Origin: an uncultured delta proteobacterium | GTDB lineage: Bacteria; Myxococcota; Myxococcia; Myxococcales; 40CM-4-68-19 | Direction of reading: 5' to 3' | NCBI GenBank assembly: GCA_903911145.1 | Contig: CAIWCD010000014.1 | Coordinates: forward strand, 1 to 64,000 | Length of the DNA stretch: 64,000 nucleotides | Part shown: one piece after another, positions 17,220 through 25,129 of the stretch | How the letters are laid out: every line of letters begins with the position of its first letter | How positions within the stretch are numbered: position 1 is the stretch's first letter | Made by a program: the position numbers and the translations under genes | The notes under the pieces: model-generated | Seen by the model: only the letters and a program-made list of their open reading frames with translations | Database searches by the model: none | What the model was told of the DNA's origin: nothing

Positions 17220-17615
17220 TCACCCGCGCTTTGTGCTGCCCGCCTTCTTCGCGCGATATCGGACGCCGGCGATCCCCTCGAAGTCCGCGTCCTGCGTCCA
17301 GAGAATCGCCTCGTGAAGCTGGGCTGTCATCAGCACGATGCTATCCGCGAGCGGCAGCTTGCATTCGATTCCGAGTCGAGCGGCCGCCAGCGCGATATTG
17401 GAATTCAGGTCAATCACCCGGCCTTGCATCATCGCAGCGATTGCCTGCAGCGCGTTGTCCTCGCCGCGCTGTTGCAGGACGCGCTTGTAGACCTCGTACA
17501 GAGTGATCGACGGAACAATGAGCTTGGGAATGTCCTCGATGGCCGCAGCAAAAAACGACGCATCCGCCTCGCCTGCGAAGTAGGCCAACCAACCCGATGA
17601 GTCGACGACATTCAC
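17220..17615 (-). CDS. vapC: PIN-domain ribonuclease toxin (VapC)
   Basis: 131 residues from GTG 17615, overlapping the antitoxin stop by 4 bases. PIN-domain acidic residues are in place: Asp5 in MNVVDSSGW, Glu in LYEVYKRVL (about residue 42), Asp in LADSIVLM (about 93) and Asp in WTQDADF (about 110). VapC toxins cut specific RNAs, often tRNAs or rRNA, and are blocked by the VapB encoded just upstream. It points leftward, opposite to the surrounding element genes. Confidence 0.9.
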   Translation of the reverse strand: MNVVDSSGWLAYFAGEADASFFAAAIEDIPKLIVPSITLYEVYKRVLQQRGEDNALQAIAAMMQGRVIDLNSNIALAAARLGIECKLPLADSIVLMTAQLHEAILWTQDADFEGIAGVRYRAKKAGSTKRG

Positions 17616-17848
17616 CCGCGGTCTCGCTCGCGCGGAACGTCGGTCTTGATCCCCGCGAGAAAGCCGCGCAGCTGGCGCATCGGCCGCACCGGAATGAGCT
17701 CGATGCGATTACCGTGCGCGACCGCCTGGATCTTCTGACCCGCGACGAGGTGCAGCTCCTCCCGGATTTCGCTCGGAATGACGACCTGGAATTTTGGCGA
17801 AAGAGTCACGACGTTGGCGGGATGTGGGATCGATATAGGCTTCGTCAT
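17612..17848 (-). CDS. vapB: AbrB/MazE-family antitoxin (VapB)
   Basis: 78 residues from ATG 17848; a GTG at 17854 is two codons upstream in frame. The swapped-hairpin AbrB fold is visible in VVTLSPKFQVVIPSEIREEL followed by LVAGQKIQAVAHGNRIELIP. The last 20 residues are the region that usually binds the toxin. It represses its own operon in known systems. The toxin gene follows with a 4-base overlap. Confidence 0.88.
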   Translation of the reverse strand: MTKPISIPHPANVVTLSPKFQVVIPSEIREELHLVAGQKIQAVAHGNRIELIPVRPMRQLRGFLAGIKTDVPRERDRG

Positions 17849-17955
17849 ACGCACAGTCTATCGATGCCAGTCCGCGCGAGTCAACCGACTGCGCGGCCGC
17901 TCCGTGCAGCAAAGGCAGCGACCCAGTCGAGCAGCCACGCATCGGGTCGTCATCC

Positions 17956-18090
17956 TCAGCGCGTCTCTCTCCAGCGCCCCGTTTCGACGTCTTGATGCTT
18001 TTCAAAAAAGCCAGCCTGCACCTGACGGGCCTGCTGGGGGATGAACGGCGGCTGACGACGAGCGAGTCGGATGTAGCGAACCAACGTCAT
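17956..18090 (-). CDS. Tiny ORF coupled to the excisionase-like gene
   Basis: 44 residues from ATG 18090, sharing ATGA with the stop of the upstream HTH gene, so its start is ideal for translational coupling. The peptide is basic and glutamine-rich (RRQPPFIPQQARQVQAGFF). Function unknown. Short length means it could be chance, but the coupling argues for a real gene. Confidence 0.4.
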   Translation of the reverse strand: MTLVRYIRLARRQPPFIPQQARQVQAGFFEKHQDVETGRWRETR

Positions 18091-18275
18091 CGCGGAACCA
18101 AATCTTTCGCGAGCAGCTTGGCAACACCAGAGCAGAGGATCTGGTAGCCGTTCACGCCATTACGGTGGTGGGGCAGCTCGCCACGCGCACACGCCGCGCG
18201 AACTGCATCCTTGGAACATCTGAGCAGAGCCGCGACCTGCGCCACGTCGAGCGGACGGGCTTTTTCTTGGGACAC
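18087..18275 (-). CDS. Excisionase-like small helix-turn-helix protein
   Basis: 62 residues if started at GTG 18275. A longer frame continues to 18,647, but that part is read through the tRNA fragment and terminator and is an artefact. The protein has the MerR/Xis-type winged HTH pattern: LDVAQVAALLRCSKDAVRAA then GELPHHRNGVNGYQI, with the Arg/Asn wing region. Proteins of this size next to an attachment site usually act as recombination directionality factors. It starts about 136 bases inside the tRNA-derived boundary and points away from it. No integrase gene is adjacent. Confidence 0.7.
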   Translation of the reverse strand: MSQEKARPLDVAQVAALLRCSKDAVRAACARGELPHHRNGVNGYQILCSGVAKLLAKDLVPR

Positions 18276-18411
18276 GGTTGGGACACGACCGCTGTGAATC
18301 GTATGGGATCGTTGGTGAGACACCGACCCAACACCGGGTAGTGACTCCGAATGAAATCGCTCGGTTGGGGACGGTTGGGGAGATACTGAAACGCTTGGCG
18401 ACGCGCCCGGT

Positions 18412-18461
18412 TCGTTTTGCCAAGGCGAAGGTCGCCAGTTCGAACCTGGTGTTCCGCTCCA
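18412..18461 (+). other. 3' half of tRNA-Gly(GCC): attachment-site remnant at element end
   Basis: The sequence folds as the 3' half of a glycine tRNA: anticodon loop with GCC at 18419-18421, anticodon stem 3' strand 18424-18428, variable loop, T stem 18434-18438 with 18446-18450 around TTCGAAC, acceptor 3' strand GTTCCGC at 18451-18457, discriminator T and encoded CCA at 18459-18461. The 5' acceptor strand (GCGGAAC) and D arm are absent where they should be; the anticodon stem 5' strand pairs only through two G-T wobbles. This is a duplicated 3' tRNA end, as left by tRNA-targeting integrases at the distal end of an element. Confidence 0.8.
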
Positions 18462-18466
18462 ATTCT

Positions 18467-18516
18467 GGCCCCGGATTTCTAGAGCTTTGCTCTGAGGTCC
18501 GGGGCCTTTTTCTTTG
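18467..18516 (+). terminator. Rho-independent terminator of the original tRNA-Gly locus
   Basis: A 9-bp perfect stem (GGCCCCGGA at 18467-18475, TCCGGGGCC at 18498-18506) with an inner small hairpin (AGAG...CTCT) is followed by TTTTTCTTTG. It begins 5 bases after the tRNA CCA, so it is the natural tRNA terminator and marks resident chromosome. Confidence 0.9.
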
Positions 18517-18729
18517 TAGCCCTCTTCGCGGCAGTGGAATGGCAGTGACTCTGCGCGAACTTGCCGCCGACGTTGGAGGGGGCCGATGCACTCTCTCGGG
18601 TCTGCATGCCTTCGCGGGCAAGTGTTCGGCGAAGCGCCCGCGCTCACGCGCTGAGCGATGCTCGGATGAGTCAGATCGCCGTGCGCGGGGCGCGCACAAG
18701 ACCCAAGTGGATGAACTCCAGACCGCGCC

Positions 18730-18927
18730 CTATCCAGGGTTCAGTTCTGCGACGCCCTTGAGTAGCGCTACCGCGGCCAAGAATAGGCCATCGTATGGTG
18801 ACCCATTGCCGAACTGCCGACGATCAACCGTGATGCTACGGCGACCCGCGGGAGTCAGAAACGTAAACCGGAAGTCGTTGCCCGCTGGCGTTGCAGCCGG
18901 TGGTTCGGCCATCCGCCGAGCCAGCAC
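18730..18927 (-). CDS. Small hypothetical protein
   Basis: 65 residues from GTG 18927, beginning just after the stop of the leftward gene at 18,931-19,509. The sequence has a plausible two-strand and helix pattern (FRFTFLTPAGRRSITVD, then GLFLAAVALLKGVAEL). Family unknown. It is the first gene outside the element boundary. Between it and the terminator (18517-18729) I see no gene. Confidence 0.45.
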   Translation of the reverse strand: MLARRMAEPPAATPAGNDFRFTFLTPAGRRSITVDRRQFGNGSPYDGLFLAAVALLKGVAELNPG

Positions 18928-18930
18928 CCG

Positions 18931-19509
18931 CTAATCCCCGTCGCTGCTCCACGTGCGAAACGGGCAGTTGATCCGGACGTTCGAAGCATGCGACCCAACG
19001 AACAGCTCGAGCACTTCCTCATTGCCCCAGTTGAATCGCGCGACCGGCTTGATCGCGAAAGAGCCGGCCTGTCCCCCGTCGAGCCAGAGCTGGCCGCCCG
19101 TGATGTTCAGCAGGCCCACTTCGCCATCGATGCTGCCGGTTACCTTGTAGGTCGCGGTCTTGAGCGTCTCGTCGCGCGCGTAATCGTTCCATGACGCATC
19201 TTCGACACTGCCGTCGAGACGGTCGCCTGTGCGCGTGAGCGTAAGTTTCGTCTCGTGCGCATCGCCTTCTCCGCGCGGGGAGGACTCGTAGAAGCGCCAC
19301 CGACCGTTAAAGCGGATGGGCAGCGCGCTCGCGCGTCCGAGCTTTACGAACTCCGCGTCGCTCGAGCGCTCCACGATCCATTGCACGTGACAGTCGGGGC
19401 AGGTGAGCTCGTTGGCGCGAGGGTCGATGCCGGAGAAGAGGCGCGCGACGTCGGCGGGCTCGAAGAGGATCGGGTTCGGCTCGATCGGCTGGCAGGAGGG
19501 GCAGGGCAT
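18931..19509 (-). CDS. Hypothetical zinc-ribbon protein
   Basis: 192 residues from ATG 19509; six more residues are possible from 19527. The N-terminus has CPSC then, about 35 residues later, CPDC, which together look like a zinc ribbon that has lost or widened its spacing. The remainder is a beta-rich domain with repeated strands (KLTLTRTGDRLDGSVEDA, then ATYKVTGSIDGEVGLLNITG), similar in style to lipocalin-like or polysaccharide-binding barrels. No signal peptide, so probably cytoplasmic. Function unknown. Confidence 0.65.
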   Translation of the reverse strand: MPCPSCQPIEPNPILFEPADVARLFSGIDPRANELTCPDCHVQWIVERSSDAEFVKLGRASALPIRFNGRWRFYESSPRGEGDAHETKLTLTRTGDRLDGSVEDASWNDYARDETLKTATYKVTGSIDGEVGLLNITGGQLWLDGGQAGSFAIKPVARFNWGNEEVLELFVGSHASNVRINCPFRTWSSDGD

Positions 19510-19725
19510 CGCCGAATCGTGCCACAAGCGCGGCGACCAAGCGCCTGTTGACGCGGCCTCGCGTGCTCGTCGACGTGGCTCGATCGAATGACCACGCTGC
19601 GCGTCTGCTGGGAGTCGGTTGATTCCGAAATGTCCGCTTCACGGAGTGGGGCCCCTGTCCCTCCTGGCCTGCCTCGCGAGAGATCGAAATCTCGATCGAC
19701 GACTCGCAGCCGCGCACGGGGTTGA

Positions 19726-20046
19726 AGATCTTCGGTATCCGCCGATATCTGCCAGCGCGCGAGCGACACCTTCAATCTCTCTCCAGGCTCGATGGGATTT
19801 GCGCCAATGAGCGTTCAGCAGTGGTGGACGCAGCGTGGTTGCACGACGCGTCCGACTGGCCCGACCGGCTGCGACCGCGCCAGCGACTTCTATGGAATCC
19901 GGAATAACGTCAGCTGGGGAACCGCTCCGTTGGATGCCAAGAACTTCTGGATGGCGAACCATTGCGAAACCAATCCGGTGCGCGACGATACCTGCCAGAT
20001 CATCAGTGACGTCTATGGAACGTACGTCAACTGTCTGCGAGACTGA
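19726..20046 (+). pseudogene. Cysteine-containing protein remnant
   Basis: From ATG 19792 a frame of 84 residues ends at 20046, with protein-like sequence continuing in frame upstream to about 19,726. It has five or six Cys and many aromatic residues (QQWWTQRGCTT, DASDFYGI-like, MANHCETNPV, CQIISDVYG). Protein-like pieces in other frames further upstream (for example EISIDDSQPRTGLKIFG at 19,683-19,733) suggest a once longer secreted protein broken by frameshifts. It ends 4 bases before the lipase-like gene. It may also be an intact short gene. Confidence 0.35.
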
Positions 20047-20050
20047 ATCG

Positions 20051-21004
20051 ATGAACGCTCGCACGGCGCTGCTCGTCGCTCTCTCTGTCGCTGGCTGCAG
20101 CGCCGCGAGGGAGATCGCTGGCGCGGATCGGGTCCCCGCGCGCGAACGGCTGGCGGTTGGCGTGGTCACCACGCTCGACGAAGAGCTCTTCTCGCGCGAT
20201 CGCATCCACGATGGTCTGGTCGATCCCGTCGACGCGCCCAGGCCCGTGGGCTTCGGGATCTTCTTTTTGCAGCCTTACGATCCGCGCAAGATCCCAGTGC
20301 TCTTCGTTCACGGAATCTCTGCCTCGCCGCTCGATTTTCGCGACGCACTCCCCGCGCTGGACCTGGAGCGATACCAGCCCTGGGTGATGAGCTATCCGTC
20401 GGGAATGCGATTGGCCGTCGTGGCGGAGGTGCTTTCGGAGCAGCTGGTCGAACTGCACGAGCGGCTCCACTCGCGGCCCGTCGTCGTGGTCGCCCACAGC
20501 ATGGGAGGACTCGTTTCGCGTGCGGCGATCCTCCGACTTTCCCGCGAAGGGCGCGCCGACCTCGTCCAGAAATTCATCTCCATCTCGACGCCGTATGGTG
20601 GCCAGCCCACCGCCGCGCTCGGCGTGCGCCACGCGCGGCAGCCGGTGCCCGCCTGGACCGACCTCTCCCCGGGGAGCGACTTCCTGCGCGACCTTGAGTC
20701 GCCGCTGCCGCCGACGCTGCCGTTCTATCTGATTTTCAGCTACGGCTCGCACGGCTACGACGAGCATGGCGACAACCGTCACTTCTGGGACCTCGCCCGC
20801 TGGTTCAGCGTCTCGCTCTTCGCGGGGAGCAATGACTCCAGCGTTACGCTCTCCACGCAGCTCGCCCTCTACGCGCAGCGCGGCGCCACGCAGACGATGG
20901 GCTTCGACGTCGACCACGTGTCGATTCTCTCTCTCCCCGATGCACTGGAGTGCGTGGCGGGCCTGCTCGACCGCCACGCCACGCAGGCATCCGCGCTGCG
21001 GTGA
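20051..21004 (+). CDS. Alpha/beta-hydrolase (lipase/PGAP1-like) lipoprotein
   Basis: 317 residues from ATG 20051. A lipoprotein signal peptide ends in LSVAGC (Cys at residue 15). The hydrolase fold shows the oxyanion segment VLFVHGISASPLDF, the nucleophile elbow VVVAHSMGGLVSR (Ser near residue 151), a following SISTPYGG segment typical of lipases and PGAP1-like esterases, and a likely catalytic His in GFDVDHVSIL near the C-terminus. Probable substrate is a lipid or ester at the cell envelope; the exact one cannot be told. A short gene follows closely. Confidence 0.8.
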   Translation: MNARTALLVALSVAGCSAAREIAGADRVPARERLAVGVVTTLDEELFSRDRIHDGLVDPVDAPRPVGFGIFFLQPYDPRKIPVLFVHGISASPLDFRDALPALDLERYQPWVMSYPSGMRLAVVAEVLSEQLVELHERLHSRPVVVVAHSMGGLVSRAAILRLSREGRADLVQKFISISTPYGGQPTAALGVRHARQPVPAWTDLSPGSDFLRDLESPLPPTLPFYLIFSYGSHGYDEHGDNRHFWDLARWFSVSLFAGSNDSSVTLSTQLALYAQRGATQTMGFDVDHVSILSLPDALECVAGLLDRHATQASALR

Positions 21005-21047
21005 CAACGACAGTCCGCTCGAAGCAGCGCAGGATTCAGGAGTACCG

Positions 21048-21437
21048 ATGCACCTCGATATCGTGTCCGAGTTCCAGCCCAGCGACGTCTTCTTCGTCGA
21101 CGGCACCGTGCGCGTAAAGGTGTTGGATTCGATGCGTGCGGCCATCGACAACACGCCCTACGAGCCGTCAACCGCGCGGCTCGACTTCGAGGCGTGGCTC
21201 TGCGGGCGGCGGCCGCGCCTCTGGGTGGCGGTGCGCGAGAGCTCCCGCACCAGCTGGATCGATGGTCGGCCAGAGACGTCGCAACTCACCGAGAGACTGT
21301 TCTCGAGCCACGACGGCGGCCGCACCTGGACGGAGCTCGAGTGGTGGCGGCGCATGATGAAGGATTTCGTGCCGCCGCCGGAATGGCCTGAATCCCTCGA
21401 TGCGCTGCCGCGCGTGCGTATACCGCGAGGCGATTAA
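21048..21437 (+). CDS. Hypothetical protein
   Basis: 129 residues from ATG 21048 with AGGAG 7 bases upstream. The sequence contains FFVDGTVRVKVLDSMRA and a SSHDGGRTWTELEWW segment; the SxDGGxTW motif is an Asp-box of the kind found in beta-propeller sialidase-like proteins, here single. No signal peptide. Function unknown. It is 43 bases after the lipase-like gene and converges on the VOC gene. Confidence 0.6.
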   Translation: MHLDIVSEFQPSDVFFVDGTVRVKVLDSMRAAIDNTPYEPSTARLDFEAWLCGRRPRLWVAVRESSRTSWIDGRPETSQLTERLFSSHDGGRTWTELEWWRRMMKDFVPPPEWPESLDALPRVRIPRGD

Positions 21438-22159
21438 CCCGGCTGGACCAGTCCGAAGCGGTTCTCGTCGGGGTCGAGAAACAGCGCGAACAGGCCACCA
21501 TCTCCAAGAGTCTGAGGCTCGCCGAGAAGCTGTCCACCCGCCTTCACCACGGCCGCACACGCAGCATGGATATCGGCCACAGTGATGTAGTCGGTCATCC
21601 CTCGCAGCTTCCCGCCGCGCTCGCCGCCGACGAGACCGACGCCGGGCTTGATCGCTGTGCAGACGCCGTAATCCGTCATTCCATCGACGGCACTGAAGGT
21701 CCAACCCACGAGCGAGCCGTAATATCTCTCGGCAGCGGCGTAGTCCGCGGCTCCCAACTCGATCCATGCAAGTGGGTTGCGACCAGAGCCCGTAAACTCC
21801 GGCTCTCCGGGCGTGAACGCCTGCCAGAATGCCAACTCGTTCCTCCACGGATCAAGTGAGTCGGTCCAGGCGCCCACCTCGGGCACCTCGGACCGCTCGA
21901 CCGCGACCTTCCCTCCGAGCGCCACCGCCCGGGCAGCGTCCGCTTCACAATCGACCGACTTCACGTAATGGCACACGCCCAGTGGCATACCGGAATCGCC
22001 CACCGCCCACAGGCAGGCGACCGGCGCGCGACCCGTATCGATCATCGCGTAGTCCGCCGATACCGCCGTGATCTGCCAGTCGAACACGCTGCTGAAGAAG
22101 CGGATCGAACGCTCAAGATCGTCTACCCGCACTTCGACCTGCCAGATGTTGCGGAACAT
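21434..22159 (-). CDS. Two-domain VOC (glyoxalase/bleomycin-resistance fold) protein
   Basis: 241 residues from ATG 22159. Two VOC modules are seen: residues about 5-115 (VEVRVDDLERSIRFFSSVF ... LGVCHYVKSVDC) and 125-241 (IELGAADYAAAERYYGSL ... GLFALFLDPDENRFGL). The ending DPDENRFGL is the common terminal strand with a metal-ligand Glu/Asp. Such tandem proteins often act as small-molecule binding or lyase-type enzymes; the substrate is not predictable. The 3' end overlaps the convergent gene by 4 bases. Confidence 0.85.
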   Translation of the reverse strand: MFRNIWQVEVRVDDLERSIRFFSSVFDWQITAVSADYAMIDTGRAPVACLWAVGDSGMPLGVCHYVKSVDCEADAARAVALGGKVAVERSEVPEVGAWTDSLDPWRNELAFWQAFTPGEPEFTGSGRNPLAWIELGAADYAAAERYYGSLVGWTFSAVDGMTDYGVCTAIKPGVGLVGGERGGKLRGMTDYITVADIHAACAAVVKAGGQLLGEPQTLGDGGLFALFLDPDENRFGLVQPG

Positions 22160-22214
22160 GGACGACTCCTTGAAGCGCTGCAGCGGGAAGATCGGAGGCT
22201 ATCAACCGAAGCCG

Positions 22215-22790
22215 TTATTCGAACTCATTGCTATTGCAATGTTTGACTGCCGGCTTCTTTGATTCGGGACTCAGCACCCAGGTGTCGGTGCCGGTCGCCA
22301 GCAGGTACGTCGCGCGCTGTTCGCAACCGCAAACGTCGATCTTACCCGCTTGCGTCGACTGGATCTGGGCAATCTTTCCAGCGCAGTTGAATGCGGCTTC
22401 CGCCTGGATCCGGATCTGGTCAAATGCGCGCTCCTGCCTCTTCTCGTCTTCGGTCGGAGCAAATTCGTCCATTCCACAGTTGCCCGCCTTCTTCGAGTTG
22501 GGACTGAGTTCCCAGGTATCCGATCCGGGAGTGACCAGGTAGACCGCTCGTTGGTCGCAGCCGCAGACCTCCACCTTCGTCAACGCCGCGCTACCGGCCT
22601 CGACCTTCATCTTGAATCCCAACTTCTTTTCCGGATCCTGGCAGTTCATCGCAACCCGAGCCTTGATCTTGATCTGGTCGAGCGAGCGGTTGAACGAGTC
22701 TGTGTCTGCCGCGGGCGCAGGCGCCTTCTGGCTCGACTCGGTGGCGGCACAGCCTGCTGCGAGCAACAACGCGAGGGCGGCAGATCTCAA
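22215..22790 (-). CDS. Lipoprotein with tandem cysteine-containing repeat
   Basis: 191 residues if translated from TTG 22790, favoured because GGAG lies 7 bases upstream and a short lipoprotein signal follows directly (ALALLLAAGC). An ATG at 22865 gives a 25-residue longer form. The mature protein holds two copies of a roughly 75-residue unit: DQIKIKARVAMNCQ ... KVEVCGCDQRAVYLV ... TWELSPNSKK and DQIRIQAEAAFNC ... KIDVCGCEQRATYLL ... TWVLSPESKK. Each repeat keeps an N-terminal Cys, a VCGC pair and a C-terminal Cys, probably two disulphides. Function unknown. Confidence 0.7.
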   Translation of the reverse strand: MRSAALALLLAAGCAATESSQKAPAPAADTDSFNRSLDQIKIKARVAMNCQDPEKKLGFKMKVEAGSAALTKVEVCGCDQRAVYLVTPGSDTWELSPNSKKAGNCGMDEFAPTEDEKRQERAFDQIRIQAEAAFNCAGKIAQIQSTQAGKIDVCGCEQRATYLLATGTDTWVLSPESKKPAVKHCNSNEFE

Positions 22791-23046
22791 GAGTGTCTCC
22801 GGTTGAACAGGGGAAAAAGGAATATAGCGATTTCTGCGCGCCGTACGCGACGAGTCCTGCTCCATGTCAGCTCGCACTTCATGCCAAGCGCGAAAGGGCC
22901 AGCGAATCGGCCGCGACTTTGCGCATGCGCATTTCAATGCGCACTCCGCGGCGACGCTAAGCCCGCGATATGCGTCGCCCCGCGAATTGGCATGCCGCTC
23001 GCTCATTGATCCGGGCAGCAGCGCCAACCCGATCAAGGAGTGCTCG

Positions 23047-23343
23047 ATGCCCCGGATGGGTCCCGATGTGCAGCAGCCTCACAGCGCCGCCTGGATTGCG
23101 CAGGTCTGGATCTCCTTCGTCCTCTCCTTCGGCACCACACTGGTCGGCGTCTACGCGATGCCTGGCGATATCTGGATCAAGGGTTTCATGGCGATGGGAC
23201 TGGTCTTCACGGTCGGTTCGTCGATCAGTCTCTCGAAGACGCTGCGCGATCAGCACGAATCGCAGAGGCTCTCGGCCCGCATTGACGACGCGCGCGTGAG
23301 CAAGCTGATCTCAGAGCATGACCCGCTGGCAGCAGGGCTCTAG
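23047..23343 (+). CDS. YiaA/YiaB-type two-helix inner-membrane protein
   Basis: 98 residues from ATG 23047 (the longer frame to 22864 lacks coding character). The sequence follows the YiaAB two-helix domain: AWIAQVWISFVLSFGTTLVG, then a DIWIKGFMAMGLVFTVGSS helix and SKTLRDQHE, with the conserved short loop and the KTLRD motif after the second helix. It is an inner-membrane protein of unknown physiological role. No partner gene is evident. Confidence 0.8.
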   Translation: MPRMGPDVQQPHSAAWIAQVWISFVLSFGTTLVGVYAMPGDIWIKGFMAMGLVFTVGSSISLSKTLRDQHESQRLSARIDDARVSKLISEHDPLAAGL

Positions 23344-23643
23344 CGCGACGAGAGCAGCGTGGATGGAATGCGATTGGCGCGGACCTGAAACGCCGACTCG
23401 TCTTCCCTTCGTGCAACGCCGAAACGCAGCATGAACTTCGACGCATCGGGTCTCTGAGATCTCAGACGACTGCCGGGGAGTGTCACAAGAAGCCGTCTCA
23501 TCGATCTCAGTCTGAGATCTGACTCAGAGAGGTTGGTGACCAGACGGCACGGGTAGACTGATTTCTGGTCTTCCCGTCTGCGCCAGTCGCGGTTACTCTC
23601 TTCGCCTCGGTGGCGTTGCTCGATAACGCCCCGGCGAGGAGGC
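23344..23643. promoter_or_regulatory. Long intergenic region with three CTGAGA-type palindromes
   Basis: The 300 bases upstream of the following lipoprotein gene hold three near-identical palindromes: TCTGAGATCTCAGA at 23453-23466, GATCTCAG-T-CTGAGATC at 23503-23519, and TCTGA-C-TCAGA at 23518-23528, the last two overlapping. Their spacing (about 50 bases between the first and second centres) suits binding of a dimeric regulator. No gene is seen in this region. Confidence 0.55.
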
Positions 23644-25023
23644 GTGTTGTCGATGAACTGTCTGCAGCGTGAGGGGCTCGTAGCTACGGCGTTGGTGGCA
23701 TTTCTGATGTCGGGCTGCGCAGGCCCTTCGCACACTCCTGCCGACGCTGGGCCAGATGGTGGTGATGCTGGTTCATCGTCTGACGCCGGCCCATCTGATG
23801 CCGGTACAGACGGCGGCACCGACGGCGGTTCGAATCCGTACGCAGATCCGATGGTGCGGGACTTCGGACTCTTTGCCCAGACTCTCGCCTATGACGTTCC
23901 CGCGTGTCCGGTTGGAACGGATTTGTTGACCACGCCGATGGAGGATCTCGCAAAGCTCGTCGCCATCAGCCCGATGGGTGGATTGAATCCGACGGGCGGT
24001 CACGTCTTTCCAGTGACCCACCAGTATGTGACCACCACCAATACGAGCAGCACCAATCCCTCCCAGGCGGATTCCGTTGATCTCAAAGCGCCGGTGCGAA
24101 TGAAGCTCCTTGGAATCCAGAGCGATCACTACGTGTCCGGATCGTTTACGCGCGATGATTTCTTCCTCTCCTTTTTTGTCTGTAACCGAGTTGCGATCTA
24201 TCTGGGCCACGTCGGTGCTTTGTCTGCCTCGTTCGCAGCGAAAGTTGGTTCATTGACTGCGAACTGCTCCACCGATTCCCACTCTCCAGGATCGAGCGAC
24301 ACAGTCTGTGGTGGCAATCCGGATGAAGTCTGGGTCGACGCTGGCGAACTCATCGGCCAGCACCACGGCGACGAGACAGCGATGTTCGACTACCGGATCG
24401 TTCCGCTCACTCTTCCTGATCCGATCTGGAACGTGAATTACTATTCAGTGTCTACCTACGATTACTATCCAGACCCGCTGCGATCTTCCTATCTGTCTCT
24501 GGTTGCGACCTTCCCGATGGAGATCAATCACCCCCTTCTCGACAACCCGATTCCGCGCACCGCCCAACCCAGGGAGGGAATGTTCATCTTCGAGGTTTCC
24601 GGGAAGGCGAAAGGAAACTGGGTGCGCGCCAACGGTACCTACTATCCAGATGCGAATAACGCCGCGTTGGTGCAGGACGCATCGGGAGATGGCTCGTTTC
24701 AGGATTTCTCCATCGGGCCTTCATTCAATCCCGCCGAGGCGCAGGGCGTCTATTCCTTCACTCCGGTTGCAACCGGAACGCACAACACCGACTTCGCGCT
24801 GGTCGGTGCCGATGGCAATACCTATTGCTATGATGGATTCACTGCCCTGAATCACCCTCCGCTCTGGATGACTCCCCAGTTCGGCGGTTCTGGAACTCCG
24901 TATATCATCCTGGTGTCGATGCCGACCTCCACGACACTGCAGATGGAGGTCCGCCAGGCGCAGTCCTGCGGCGCGGCGCCATATTCACTCCAGCAGGCGC
25001 ATATCGTCTCGTTCGTGAAATAG
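23644..25023 (+). CDS. Large lipoprotein of unknown function
   Basis: 459 residues from GTG 23644, with GAGGAGG just upstream; ATG 23653 is three codons in. A lipobox LMSGC follows a hydrophobic stretch, then a low-complexity Asp/Gly/Ser/Ala linker (DAGPDGGDAGSSSDAGPSDA) typical of myxobacterial lipoproteins. The mature domain of about 390 residues is beta-rich with aromatic motifs (HVFPVTHQYVTTTNTSS, FDYRIVPLTLPD, VYSFTPVATGTHN) and paired Cys. No family recognised; a surface or outer-membrane protein is likely. The palindromes upstream suggest specific regulation. Confidence 0.75.
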   Translation: MLSMNCLQREGLVATALVAFLMSGCAGPSHTPADAGPDGGDAGSSSDAGPSDAGTDGGTDGGSNPYADPMVRDFGLFAQTLAYDVPACPVGTDLLTTPMEDLAKLVAISPMGGLNPTGGHVFPVTHQYVTTTNTSSTNPSQADSVDLKAPVRMKLLGIQSDHYVSGSFTRDDFFLSFFVCNRVAIYLGHVGALSASFAAKVGSLTANCSTDSHSPGSSDTVCGGNPDEVWVDAGELIGQHHGDETAMFDYRIVPLTLPDPIWNVNYYSVSTYDYYPDPLRSSYLSLVATFPMEINHPLLDNPIPRTAQPREGMFIFEVSGKAKGNWVRANGTYYPDANNAALVQDASGDGSFQDFSIGPSFNPAEAQGVYSFTPVATGTHNTDFALVGADGNTYCYDGFTALNHPPLWMTPQFGGSGTPYIILVSMPTSTTLQMEVRQAQSCGAAPYSLQQAHIVSFVK

Positions 25024-25129
25024 GACGGTAAGGGGCGAACGAAGGGCACGACCTGATGAGCGGCCTGTGCCGTCGATGGCGCCGCCGTCCTTGCGCGCAG
25101 CTGGATGCGAGAGTGTCTAATCGCGCGCG

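Noticed and set aside
18340-18461. An intact tRNA-Gly gene
   Set aside because: The anticodon arm, T arm, acceptor 3' strand and CCA are present, but no sequence pairs with the acceptor strand at the expected place about 75 bases upstream, and no D arm is found.
18278-18934. Long rightward frame running through the tRNA fragment and terminator, and the leftward frame 18,276-18,647
   Set aside because: Both are produced by translating tRNA and terminator sequence; the leftward one is used only for its last 62 residues, which form the HTH protein.
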